Positions 27,079-35,700 of a stretch of 64,000 nucleotides of DNA are shown here, piece after piece. The notes below the pieces were generated by a model. The model made no database searches. It was not told where the DNA came from and saw nothing but the letters and a program-made list of their open reading frames with translations. The stretch is from NCBI GenBank assembly GCA_018268415.1, contig JAFDWO010000011.1, forward strand, positions 1 through 64,000. Direction: 5' to 3'. A program made the position numbers and the translations under genes. This stretch comes from Actinomycetota bacterium (GTDB taxonomy: Bacteria; Actinomycetota; Thermoleophilia; Solirubrobacterales; 70-9). Position 1 is the first letter of the stretch, and every line of letters starts with the position of its first letter.

Positions 27079-28122
27079 ATGACCGCGGATACCGCCGCAC
27101 TCACCGGCACTGCCGATCTCGCGCCGCTGGAGCCCGAGGAGTTCCAGCGCGTCGCCGCCGCGATCGAGGAGGCCGTCGGCAAGATCGTGGTCGGCCAGCA
27201 CGAGGCCGTCCGTGGTGCCCTGATCTGCCTGATCGCGGGCGGCCACGCCCTGCTCGAGGGGGTTCCCGGGCTGGGCAAGACGACCCTCGCCCGCGCTCTC
27301 GCCGGCGCGCTCGAGCTGGAGCCCAAACGGATCCAGTTCACCCCCGACCTGATGCCCGCCGACATCACCGGCACCACCGTGCTGATCCAGGGCGCCGACA
27401 CGCAGGAGACGCAGCTGCGCTTCGAACCGGGGCCGATCTTCGCCAACGTCGTGATCGCCGACGAGATCAACCGCGCCGCGCCGCGCACCCAGAGCGCCCT
27501 GCTGGAGGCGATGCAGGAGCACACCGTCACCACCGCCAACCTGACCCGCGACCTGCCCGCGCCATTCTTCGTCCTCGCCACCCAGAACCCGGTGGAGATG
27601 TACGGGACCTACCCGCTGCCGGAGGCCGAGCTCGACCGCTTCTTCCTCAAACTGCGCTTCGACTTCCCGCCGATCAGCGAGCTGAACGAGATGGTCGGGC
27701 TGACCACCACCGCCGAGCACGACCAGGCGCGACAGGCGTCGGCCCCGGTCGCCGACGCGACCACGGTCTTGCGGATGAACGCGCTGGTCCGCTCCGTCCC
27801 CGCCGCCGACCACGTGATCGACTACGCCAGCCGGCTGGTCGTCTCGCTGCACCCGGGAAGCGCCGGCGCCACCGACGCGGTGAAGCGCTTCGTCCGGCTC
27901 GGCCCGAGCCCGCGCGGGGCCCAGGCGCTCGCCCTGGCGGGCCGCGTCGCGGCGCTGATCGAGGGTCGCCACAACCTCTCGATCGACGACATCCAGGCGA
28001 TCGCCCTGCCCGCCCTCCGCCACCGCCTCGTGCTCACGATCGACGCCGAGCGCCAGAGCGTCTCGCCCGACGACATCGTCCGGGAGGCGATCGAGGCGCT
28101 GCCGCGCGAGGCCTCCTCCTAG
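27079..28122 (+). CDS. MoxR-family AAA+ ATPase
   Basis: 347 residues. Walker A GVPGLGKTT at about 63-71, Walker B VVIADEINRA at about 127-136, sensor 1 ATQNP, and the C-terminal AAA_lid_2 region. MoxR proteins are chaperone-like ATPases that mature or regulate partner complexes, nearly always beside DUF58 and VWA genes, as here. The DUF58 gene follows after 5 bases. Cytoplasmic; Glu codons are 24 GAG to 1 GAA by hand count. Confidence 0.93.
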   Translation: MTADTAALTGTADLAPLEPEEFQRVAAAIEEAVGKIVVGQHEAVRGALICLIAGGHALLEGVPGLGKTTLARALAGALELEPKRIQFTPDLMPADITGTTVLIQGADTQETQLRFEPGPIFANVVIADEINRAAPRTQSALLEAMQEHTVTTANLTRDLPAPFFVLATQNPVEMYGTYPLPEAELDRFFLKLRFDFPPISELNEMVGLTTTAEHDQARQASAPVADATTVLRMNALVRSVPAADHVIDYASRLVVSLHPGSAGATDAVKRFVRLGPSPRGAQALALAGRVAALIEGRHNLSIDDIQAIALPALRHRLVLTIDAERQSVSPDDIVREAIEALPREASS

Positions 28123-28127
28123 CTGCG

Positions 28128-29033
28128 ATGGTGGGGTCGAGCGCGGCGGGCGCTTCCCTGGTCGACGCCCCCGCGCTGCGCCAGCTGGAAACGCTCTCGC
28201 TCGCGGGCGTCGAGGCGATCGTCGCCGGGTTCGGCGGGCAGCGCGCCGGTGCCCAGCGCACCCGCGGGCTGGAATTCGTCGACTATCGCCGCTATACGCC
28301 CGGCGACGACCTGCGCTCGATCGACTGGAACGTCTACGCGCGCCTGCGCGAGATCGTCGTCAAAGCGGCGCCCGCCGAGGGCCACGTCGACCTGGCGCTG
28401 CTGCTCGACGGCAGCCGCTCGATGGACGACGGCACGCCCTCGCGCTTCCGCTACGCCCAGGAGCTGGGCGCGATGCTCGGCACCGTCGCCCTGCTCGGCT
28501 CCGACGTGGTCGCCGTCCACATGCTCGCCGACGGCACCTCCTTTACCGGCGCCCGCCTCGCCGCGCCGCACCTGGTCGGCGAGCTGATCGAGGAGGTGGG
28601 AGAGCTGCCGCGCGGGACCAGGACCGACCTCGCCGCGGCCCTGCGGGAGTATCGCCGCGGGGCCGAGCCCGCCGACCTGGCGGTGCTGCTCTCCGACGGC
28701 CTCGCCGAGGCCGACCGCCTCGCCGAAGCGGTCGACGAGCTGGCCGGCTCCTCCCGCGCTGCCGCCTTCGTCCACCTGGTCGAGGGCGCCGCCGCCCTGG
28801 CCGCTCTCGAGGGCGCCTACGAGCTGGAGGACCGCGAGACCGGCGAGCGCCTGGTGGTCGAGGTCACTCCCCGCGTCCGTGCCACCTACGAAGAGCGCCT
28901 CGAGGCCGCCTCCACCGCCCTGAAGGACCGTTGTGCCGACCGCGGCGTCACCTACCTGCGCGCTCCCACCGACGTCGCGGCGCTCGACTTCCTCTTCGGC
29001 GCGGCGCGCGAGGCGCGGCTCGTCAGCCTCTGA
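28128..29033 (+). CDS. DUF58 domain protein (MoxR partner)
   Basis: 301 residues. The signature LEFVDYRRYTPGDDLRSIDW lies at about 46-65, followed by a VWA-like half with LLLDGSRSMDDG, a degenerate MIDAS. DUF58 proteins work with MoxR ATPases, probably as substrate-binding adaptors. The expected rest of the cluster (membrane protein, VWA protein) resumes only at 31324, after two minus-strand genes. No membrane helix is apparent, so this version is cytoplasmic. Confidence 0.9.
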   Translation: MVGSSAAGASLVDAPALRQLETLSLAGVEAIVAGFGGQRAGAQRTRGLEFVDYRRYTPGDDLRSIDWNVYARLREIVVKAAPAEGHVDLALLLDGSRSMDDGTPSRFRYAQELGAMLGTVALLGSDVVAVHMLADGTSFTGARLAAPHLVGELIEEVGELPRGTRTDLAAALREYRRGAEPADLAVLLSDGLAEADRLAEAVDELAGSSRAAAFVHLVEGAAALAALEGAYELEDRETGERLVVEVTPRVRATYEERLEAASTALKDRCADRGVTYLRAPTDVAALDFLFGAAREARLVSL

Positions 29034-29053
29034 GCGTTCGCCGGCAAGTCGCC

Positions 29054-29106
29054 GCAGGCTGTGGAGCGGAACCGTCGCTATGCGACGGCAAGGTGCCACG
29101 GCCTGC
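29054..29106. terminator. Nested palindrome between convergent genes, likely bidirectional terminator
   Basis: An 11-bp outer arm GCAGGCTGTGG (29054-29064) pairs with CCACGGCCTGC (29096-29106) with one G-U. Inside it is a perfect hairpin CCGTCGC TAT GCGACGG (29072-29088). It lies between the DUF58 stop and the quinoprotein stop. There is no clear T-run on either side. Confidence 0.55.
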
Positions 29107-29147
29107 GCTCACTCGCGACCCAGGAGATCGGACCTCCCGGCGACGCC

Positions 29148-30809
29148 TCAGCCCTTGAGCTCGGGCCCCGTCGGCAGCTTCTTGCCGCCCAGCTTGAACG
29201 CGATCACCCGGGCGCCGATTTCGCCCAGTTCTTCGGACGCGGTCAAGGCGGCGCCGCCGACCGTCGCCAGGACGTACTGGGTGCCGCCGATCGAGTAGAT
29301 CACGGGCGCCGTGCCGAACGCGAGTTTGAGGTCGGCCTGCCAGAGGTCTTCGCCGTTGGCGGCGTCGAAGGCGTAGAGGATCCCCTGCTGGTCACCGGTG
29401 AAGACGAGGCCGCCCGCGCTGGCGGTGGCGCCCCCGTCCATCGGCGTCGGCATGTCGTGCTTCCAGATGACCTTGCCGGTGTTGACGCCGACGGCGGTGA
29501 AGGTGCCGGACTTCTCGGTGTCTTTGGGGACGACGCGGTCGCCGGCGAACTGTTTCTCACCGTTGTGGTTTTCGTAGGTGACCCGCAGGTACATGCAGAG
29601 TTCGATCCCCGAGATGTAGACCGCCTGCGTTTCCGGGCTGTAGGCGAGCGGGGAGTACTGCGAGCCGCCGACCGGGCCGGGGCACTCGAGCGTCGGCTTC
29701 GTCGTCGGCGGCGTGTGGTCGCGCTTGACGAAGCCGACCGGCGGGAAGAGGTCTTCGCCGGTCTTTGCGTCGAGGAGGAAGAGCAGGCCGTTCTTGCCCG
29801 CCTCGGCCACGCCCCGCTTCATTTCCCCGTTGATTTCGGCGTTGAAGAGGACGACCGGGCTCTCGGCGTCGTAATCCCAGAGGTCGTGGGCCTGCTCCTG
29901 GTGGAACCACTTCAGCTTGCCGGTGCCGGCGTCGAGAGCGAGGATCGAGTCGGTGTAGAGGTTCCTGCCCGGGCGTTTGGCGCCGACCAGGACGGGAGCC
30001 GGGTTGCCGGTGCCGACGTAGACCGTGTTGGTCGCCGGGTCGACCGTGGGCGGCATGTAGATGGTGCCGCCCCCGCCACCTTCGGGCACCCACTTCGTCC
30101 CTGCCTTGGGCACGGTGTAGAAGGTCCAGAGTTCCTTGCCGGTCTTCGCGTCGTAGGCGGCGATCTTGCCGCGGACCCCGTCCTCGGAGCCGGAGACGCC
30201 GACGTAGACCTTGCCGTCGTAGGCGGTCGGGGCCATCGACTCGTACGCCCCGGTGGCCGGGTCTTCGACCTGCGAGGACCAGAGGCGCTCGCCGGTCCGT
30301 TGGCTGATCGCCTGCAGGTTGTTGTCGAAGGTGAGGAGGAAGAGCTTGCCGTCTTCGGCGGCGACGCCGCGGTTGACCGTGATCCCGTAGCCGCCGACCC
30401 CGGTCGATTGGGAGAAGTCGACTTCCGGCGCGTAGGTCCAGTTGATGTGCCCGGTCTTGCCGTTGATCTGCATCACCTCGTCGGTCGAGGTGGTGACGTA
30501 GACGTTTTCTCCGATCACCAGCGGGAAGGACTCCATCAGGTACTGGTCGGGGCCGAGCCCGGTGCTCCACGCTTCGCCGAGTTCGCCGACGTTGCCGGTG
30601 TTGATTTCGTCCTGGGTCGCGAAGCGGGTGTTGTCGCGGTCACGGCCGAAGACTGGCCAGTCTTCGATGCTTGGTGCCGAGGCGGCGTTCGGGCCGTTGG
30701 CGGTCGCGGCGGTCGAGCCGCCGTCCGACGACGAACCGCCCCCGCAGGCGGCGAGCACGATCGTCACGGCGAGGGCGGCGAGGGCGAGGAACGGGGCTTT
30801 GAGTCTCAT
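29148..30809 (-). CDS. PQQ-type beta-propeller quinoprotein lipoprotein (2nd of three)
   Basis: 553 residues from ATG at 30809, preceded by GAGGAAG; the open frame runs much further upstream but the lipoprotein signal AVTIVLAACGGG (Cys about 21) fixes the start. Propeller blades carry INGKTGHINWTY, AYDAKTGKELWTF, ALDAGTGKLKWFH; WDYDAES sits at the catalytic-Asp position. No fused haem. It overlaps the upstream small secreted-protein gene by 4 bases (ATGA), so the two are one operon. It is probably a membrane-anchored dehydrogenase facing outward, substrate unknown. Confidence 0.85.
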   Translation of the reverse strand: MRLKAPFLALAALAVTIVLAACGGGSSSDGGSTAATANGPNAASAPSIEDWPVFGRDRDNTRFATQDEINTGNVGELGEAWSTGLGPDQYLMESFPLVIGENVYVTTSTDEVMQINGKTGHINWTYAPEVDFSQSTGVGGYGITVNRGVAAEDGKLFLLTFDNNLQAISQRTGERLWSSQVEDPATGAYESMAPTAYDGKVYVGVSGSEDGVRGKIAAYDAKTGKELWTFYTVPKAGTKWVPEGGGGGTIYMPPTVDPATNTVYVGTGNPAPVLVGAKRPGRNLYTDSILALDAGTGKLKWFHQEQAHDLWDYDAESPVVLFNAEINGEMKRGVAEAGKNGLLFLLDAKTGEDLFPPVGFVKRDHTPPTTKPTLECPGPVGGSQYSPLAYSPETQAVYISGIELCMYLRVTYENHNGEKQFAGDRVVPKDTEKSGTFTAVGVNTGKVIWKHDMPTPMDGGATASAGGLVFTGDQQGILYAFDAANGEDLWQADLKLAFGTAPVIYSIGGTQYVLATVGGAALTASEELGEIGARVIAFKLGGKKLPTGPELKG

Positions 30810-31261
30810 TGGGTGGGCTTCCTCGAGTAGCGGGTAAAGGCCAGCTCGACGGTGCCGAGGCTGCGGGTCGAAACGTTGGCGACGATCCGGCCCGGACGGC
30901 GCATCTTGCCGCTGAACCTGCCGATCGTCGGGCCGAGGAATGAGCCGCCCTTGACGAGCGCGGTACGAGCGCGCCCCCGGTGCTTCAGTTCCTTCAGGTA
31001 GACGACGTCGTTGTTGCGCTTCGTCCGCAGCTTGAGGATTCCGGCGGGCTCTTCGGAGCCGGGGAATTCTTCCTGGATGAACATCGTCAGTTCGCCGCCG
31101 CGGACCCCGGCGCTGCCCCCGGAGAGCACCTTGACGTGGTAACGGCCGATGAAGCTGCCGTAGCGGCCCCACCCTTCCTTGCCGCCCGCCGAGGCGGACG
31201 CCGCGAAGACCGCCGAGAGGATCAGGGCGAGGAGCAGGAGAATGACGCTTGGCCGTTTCAT
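30806..31261 (-). CDS. Secreted protein cotranslated with quinoprotein
   Basis: 151 residues. Signal peptide about 1-25 (ILLLLALILSAVFAASASA). The mature part is beta-rich and basic, starting with GKEGWGRYGSFIGRYHVKVL and ending ELAFTRYSRKPTQ; it has no Cys and no recognised domain. Its stop overlaps the quinoprotein start (ATGA), so it is probably an accessory or partner of that enzyme. The divergent membrane-protein gene begins about 60 bases away. Confidence 0.75.
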   Translation of the reverse strand: MKRPSVILLLLALILSAVFAASASAGGKEGWGRYGSFIGRYHVKVLSGGSAGVRGGELTMFIQEEFPGSEEPAGILKLRTKRNNDVVYLKELKHRGRARTALVKGGSFLGPTIGRFSGKMRRPGRIVANVSTRSLGTVELAFTRYSRKPTQ

Positions 31262-31323
31262 CGACGGCCAACCCTAATAGAGCTGCGCCTTCGGCCATTC
31301 ATGCGGCTTGGTACCGTCGATTG

Positions 31324-32751
31324 GTGTGGCGATGGCTGGCCGCTGATCCCCGCGATGTAGTCGACCTGGCCGGAGCCGGGGAGCTTGGCGAGCCCGCCCG
31401 GGGGGCGAACCTCGGCGAGGAGCTCCGCCGGTGGCGCGGGATCGTCGCCCGCCGCCGGCTGGCCGTGCTGGCGCGTCGGCATGCCGCGGTGGCGCTGGGG
31501 CTGGCGGCCCTGCTGGAGATCGGGGCGCAGCTCGATGCCTTCCCGCAGTGGGTGACGGTCGCGGTGCCGCTCGTCCTCTTCCTCGCCTCGGTCACGACCA
31601 TGGCCCTGCGCGGGCCCTCGCCCTTCGGGCTGGCGCGGCTGCTCGACGAGAAGCTCGGGCTGAACGACCGGCTGGCGACGGCGCTGGAGATCGAGGCGCG
31701 TGGCGGCGAGACGCCGCTCGAGCGGCGCACGGTCGCCGACGCGGCGGCGCTCCTCGCGGCGGGGCGGGAGGACTGGCACGCGAGCGCGGCCCCCGCGGGG
31801 TGCGAGTGGTGGGTGCTGGTCGGGTCGGCGGCGGCGGTCGCGGTGGTCCTCGGCATCGGTGCGCTGGCCGCGGGCAGCTCGTCCTCGGGCGGACGGCTCG
31901 ACGCGCTCGGGCCCCGTCATGGCGGCCGCGGCGGCGGCGGCGGCGCGATGGAAAGCGAATACGTCAAACACGCCAACAAAGGCAAAAAAGGCGTGGCGCC
32001 GACCGGCAGGCTCCACAAGTTCGAAGCGAAAAAAGGGCCGCCGCCGAGCGCCGAGCAATCCGCAAGCTCCGGTTACCAGAAGATCCCCCAGGCCGAACGG
32101 ACCGGCGGCCGGGAGAAGAAGGGCCGGCCCGGGAAAGGCGAAAGCGGCGAAGGGAACGCGCCGAAGCCCGGCAGCAAGCTGAAGAAGGGCGCCAACTCGG
32201 AAGTCAAGGGGGGCAACGAAAAAGGCGGCGACAAAGCCGCCGCCAACCTGCCCAAGGAACCGGAACACCCGACGCTTGGCTTCAACGTGAAAAGCAAAGG
32301 CAATGGGGACCACGCCCGGCGTGGGCCGACGAAGGTCCGCGGTGCGGCGGGCAAGAAATCCACGCCTAACGGGGCGGGCGACGAAACCACCGCCGGCGAA
32401 AGCGAAAAACGGGGCGGCGCCCAGGCGGGCGCCAACCACGCGGGCGGTGAACAGGGCACCAGCCGGCAGGGCAAGGCGACGCCGGTCAAGGGGGAGGCCT
32501 CCCAGGCGGTGCGGATCCAGCCCGCGTACGCGCCCTCGCGCTCCAACAAAGCCGGTAAGGAACGCAAAAAGGCGGGCCGCGAAGAGGGCGCGGGCGGCAA
32601 GGCGCGCACCGCTCAGGTCACCGGCGCCACCCAGGTCGGCGAGAAGTTCTCCTTCGTGCCGGTGACCGGGGGCGCCGTCCCGGGCCCGAGCAGCGGGTTG
32701 CAGCTGAACTACCTCGAATCGCTGAAGTGGGTCGAACGCCTCCCGTGGTGA
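31324..32751 (+). CDS. Membrane protein with long disordered extracytoplasmic tail (MoxR cluster)
   Basis: About 475 residues if GTG at 31324 is the start; TTG at 31321 and an ATG at 31249 inside the divergent gene are alternatives, and no ribosome site decides. Two helices (about 55-95) are followed by a cytoplasmic segment with RLLDEKLGLNDRLATALE, a third helix (about 165-187, VLVGSAAAVAVVLGIGALAAG), and about 280 low-complexity residues rich in Lys, Gly, Ala and Glu. The layout resembles the DUF4175-like proteins of MoxR/VWA clusters. Before the third helix all 12 Glu are GAG; after it I count 18 GAA to 5 GAG. Confidence 0.75.
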   Translation: MWRWLAADPRDVVDLAGAGELGEPARGANLGEELRRWRGIVARRRLAVLARRHAAVALGLAALLEIGAQLDAFPQWVTVAVPLVLFLASVTTMALRGPSPFGLARLLDEKLGLNDRLATALEIEARGGETPLERRTVADAAALLAAGREDWHASAAPAGCEWWVLVGSAAAVAVVLGIGALAAGSSSSGGRLDALGPRHGGRGGGGGAMESEYVKHANKGKKGVAPTGRLHKFEAKKGPPPSAEQSASSGYQKIPQAERTGGREKKGRPGKGESGEGNAPKPGSKLKKGANSEVKGGNEKGGDKAAANLPKEPEHPTLGFNVKSKGNGDHARRGPTKVRGAAGKKSTPNGAGDETTAGESEKRGGAQAGANHAGGEQGTSRQGKATPVKGEASQAVRIQPAYAPSRSNKAGKERKKAGREEGAGGKARTAQVTGATQVGEKFSFVPVTGGAVPGPSSGLQLNYLESLKWVERLPW

Positions 32752-32758
32752 GGGCGCG

Positions 32759-35700
32759 TTGACGTTGCTGAGCGGGGCGGCGCTGGCCGCCCTCCTTCTC
32801 GCCGCACCCTTGGTGGCGTTGCACCTGCGCCGCCGCAAGCCGCCGCGCCGCGCCGTCGGCAGCCTGCTCGCCTGGCGTGATCTGCCCGCCGCCGGGGGTG
32901 GCGGCGCCCGCCGGATCGGCCGCCCACCGTTGCCCCTCCTGCTCGCCTTGCAGCTGCTCGCCCTGGTCCTGCTGGTCGTCGCGCTCGCTCGCCCGGTGAG
33001 TAACGGAAGCGCCACGACTTCCGCACACGTCTACGTCGTCGACGAGTCGATGTGGATGGCGGCCGAAGCGGGAGGGACGCCGCGGATCGACGCCGCCCGG
33101 GGGGTGCTGCGCGAACGCCTCGCCGCGCTGCCGGGCGATGAAGCCGTGCGGATCGTCGGTGCGGAAGCGACGCCCACCGTCCTCTTCGAAGGCAAGGCCG
33201 CCGACGCGGGGGCGGCGCTCGGTGACCTGCGGGCCGGCCCCGGCGCCGCCAACCTGACCGCGGCGCTGCGCCTCGCCGCCGGTCTGCGGGCCGGCTCGGG
33301 TGACCGGATCGCCCTGCTGCGGGCGCCCGAGGAAGCGGCGCCGAAGGTGCGCGGCGGCGGCTCCGCCTACGAAGACCTCGAAGTGGGAGAACCGGTCCAG
33401 GACGCCTCCCTCTCCGGGGCCAGTGCCCACTGCGATCGGCTCGGCGCCGAAGCCTGCGAAGTCTTCGTCCGCGTCGCCGACGCCGGTGGGGCGGCGCGGA
33501 CCCTGCCGGTCCGGGTTGCAATCAGCGGCGAACCGGTCCACACCGTGCCGGTCGAACTGCCCGCCGGCGAAGCGGCGCCGCTCGTCTTCACCGCCCCGCC
33601 CGGCGCCACGGTGCGGATGAGCCTCCCGCCCGGGGACGGCCTTGCCGCCAACGACTCCGCCTTCGTCTCGGTGCCGCAACCGGGCGGCGAGAACATCACC
33701 CTGGTCGGCAACCGCACCCGCGCCCTGCCGCTGGCCCGCGCTCTCGCCTCGGTCCCCGGGGTGAAGCTCCGCCTGCGGACCCCGCAGACCTACCGGTCCA
33801 CGGATCCGGGGACGAGCGACCTGCTGGTGCTCGACGACTTCGTGCCGCCGGGCGGCCTGCCGAAGGCGCCGGCGCTACTGCTCGTCAACCCGCCGCGCTT
33901 TCCCACCGGCGGCGCAGGGGGCGAAGCCCGAGAGCAGGGCGAGCCGAGGATGTACGACAGTCGCCTGAGCGGCACCGAAGCGGCGAGCCCGCTGCTCGAA
34001 GGCGCCGATATCTCCTCGCTGACGATCGGCGCCGGCGCCGCCCGGAAGCTCACCCTGCCGGCCGCGATGACCGCCGCGGCGTGGAGCGCCGAAGGCCCGC
34101 TGATCGCCTCCGGCGCCGACGGCGGCCGCCGGGTGGCGGTGATCGCGTTCGAGCCCTCCGAATCGAACCTGCCCCAGCTCGCCGCCTTCCCGGCCCTGAT
34201 CGACAACATCGTCGCCTGGTCCCAGCGCCTCGCGCCGCAGGCGGCCGCGGCGGGGACGCCCTTCGCGCTGGCCGAGCCGCCCGGGACCACCGCCGCGACC
34301 CTGCGGCCCGCGGCGGGCGGCCCGCCGCGGCAGCTCGCGGTGGCGGCGGGGGCCGAAGTCCCGGTCGCGATCGCCCGGCCCGGCAACTACGTGGTCACCC
34401 TCGCAGGGCCGTGGGGGACGCGCGCGCTGGCGCTTGCCGTCAACCCCGGGCTCGCGGCGACACCGGGCGCCCCGGTCGACCTCACCGCCCCGGCGCCGCC
34501 CGCGCAGGCGGGCCAAACCGACCTCTGGCCCTGGCTGCTGGCGGCGGTCCTCCTCGTCCTGATCCTGGAGGCGCTCTACGCCTGGTGGCGGGAACCGGAA
34601 CGCGACAGCTCCACCCGCCGGCGGATCGCGGTGGGCCTCCAGGTGGCGACCATCGTCCTCGTCGCCATCGCCCTGTTCGACCCGACGGTCGGCTCGAAAC
34701 CGCCGCCGACCACGCTCGTGCTCGACCGCTCGCTCAGCATCGGGGCGGCCGCGGGCGAAGTCGAGAGCGAATGGCTCGCCGCCAACCGGGGCTGCGGCGA
34801 GAACTGCCGCGTCGTCCAGTTCGGCGGCGGCGCCGAATTCACCGGCGCGGGCGCCGCGCCGTTGCCGCAGGGGGCGGGCGGCAGCGTCGAAGGCCGCGAA
34901 AGCAACCTCGGGGTGGCGCTGGAATTGGCGCTCGCGCGCACCCCGCGCGGCGGCCGCGTGGTCCTGCTCAGCGACGGTCGGCAGACCGCGGGCGAACCGC
35001 TGGGCCTCGCCGCCGCGGCGCGCGCTCGCGGCGTCGCCGTCGACACCGTCGCCCTCACCACCCAGCCCGCCGACGCGGCCGTCACCCGCCTGCAGGTGCC
35101 CGCCGCCCTGCACGCCGGCGACCCGCTCTCGCTCGAGGTGACGGTGCGCAGCACCGTCGAAGCGCCCGCCGTCCTCACCGTGCGCCGCAATGGCGTGGCG
35201 GTCGGTCACCAGAAGGTCACGCTGGGGGCGGGGGACAATCCGTTCCTCTTCTCGGTGCGGGCGCCGCAGCACGCCGGCTCCTACGGCTACGAAGTCGAGG
35301 TGCGCAGCGAACGTGACTCGCGTCCCGGCAACGACGCGCTGGGGACGGCGGTCCGGGTGCAGGCTCCGCCGAAGGTCCTGGTCGCCGGCGCCGATGGCTC
35401 GAGCGCCGCCGAGCTGCTGCGCGCCGACGGCTTCGCCGTCACCCCGGTCGCGCCCGGCGCCCTGCCGGAGAGCGGCGCCGGCTACAAGGGCTTCGACGCG
35501 GTCGTTCTCGAAGACGTCTCGGCCGAAGAACTCGGCAAGCCGCGTGCCCAGGCGATCGTCGCGGCGGTCCGCAACCAGGCCCTCGGGCTGCTGACGTTCG
35601 GCGGTGACCACTCCTTCTCGCTCGGCAGGTACTACAAATCGCCGCTCCAGGACGCGCTGCCGGTCAAATCCCTCGTGCCCGGCAAATTGCAGCGCAAAAA

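Noticed and set aside
30810-31298. Upstream extension of the second quinoprotein to about 716 residues
   Set aside because: It would run through the overlapping secreted-protein gene; the lipoprotein signal at 30809 and the ribosome site fix the start.
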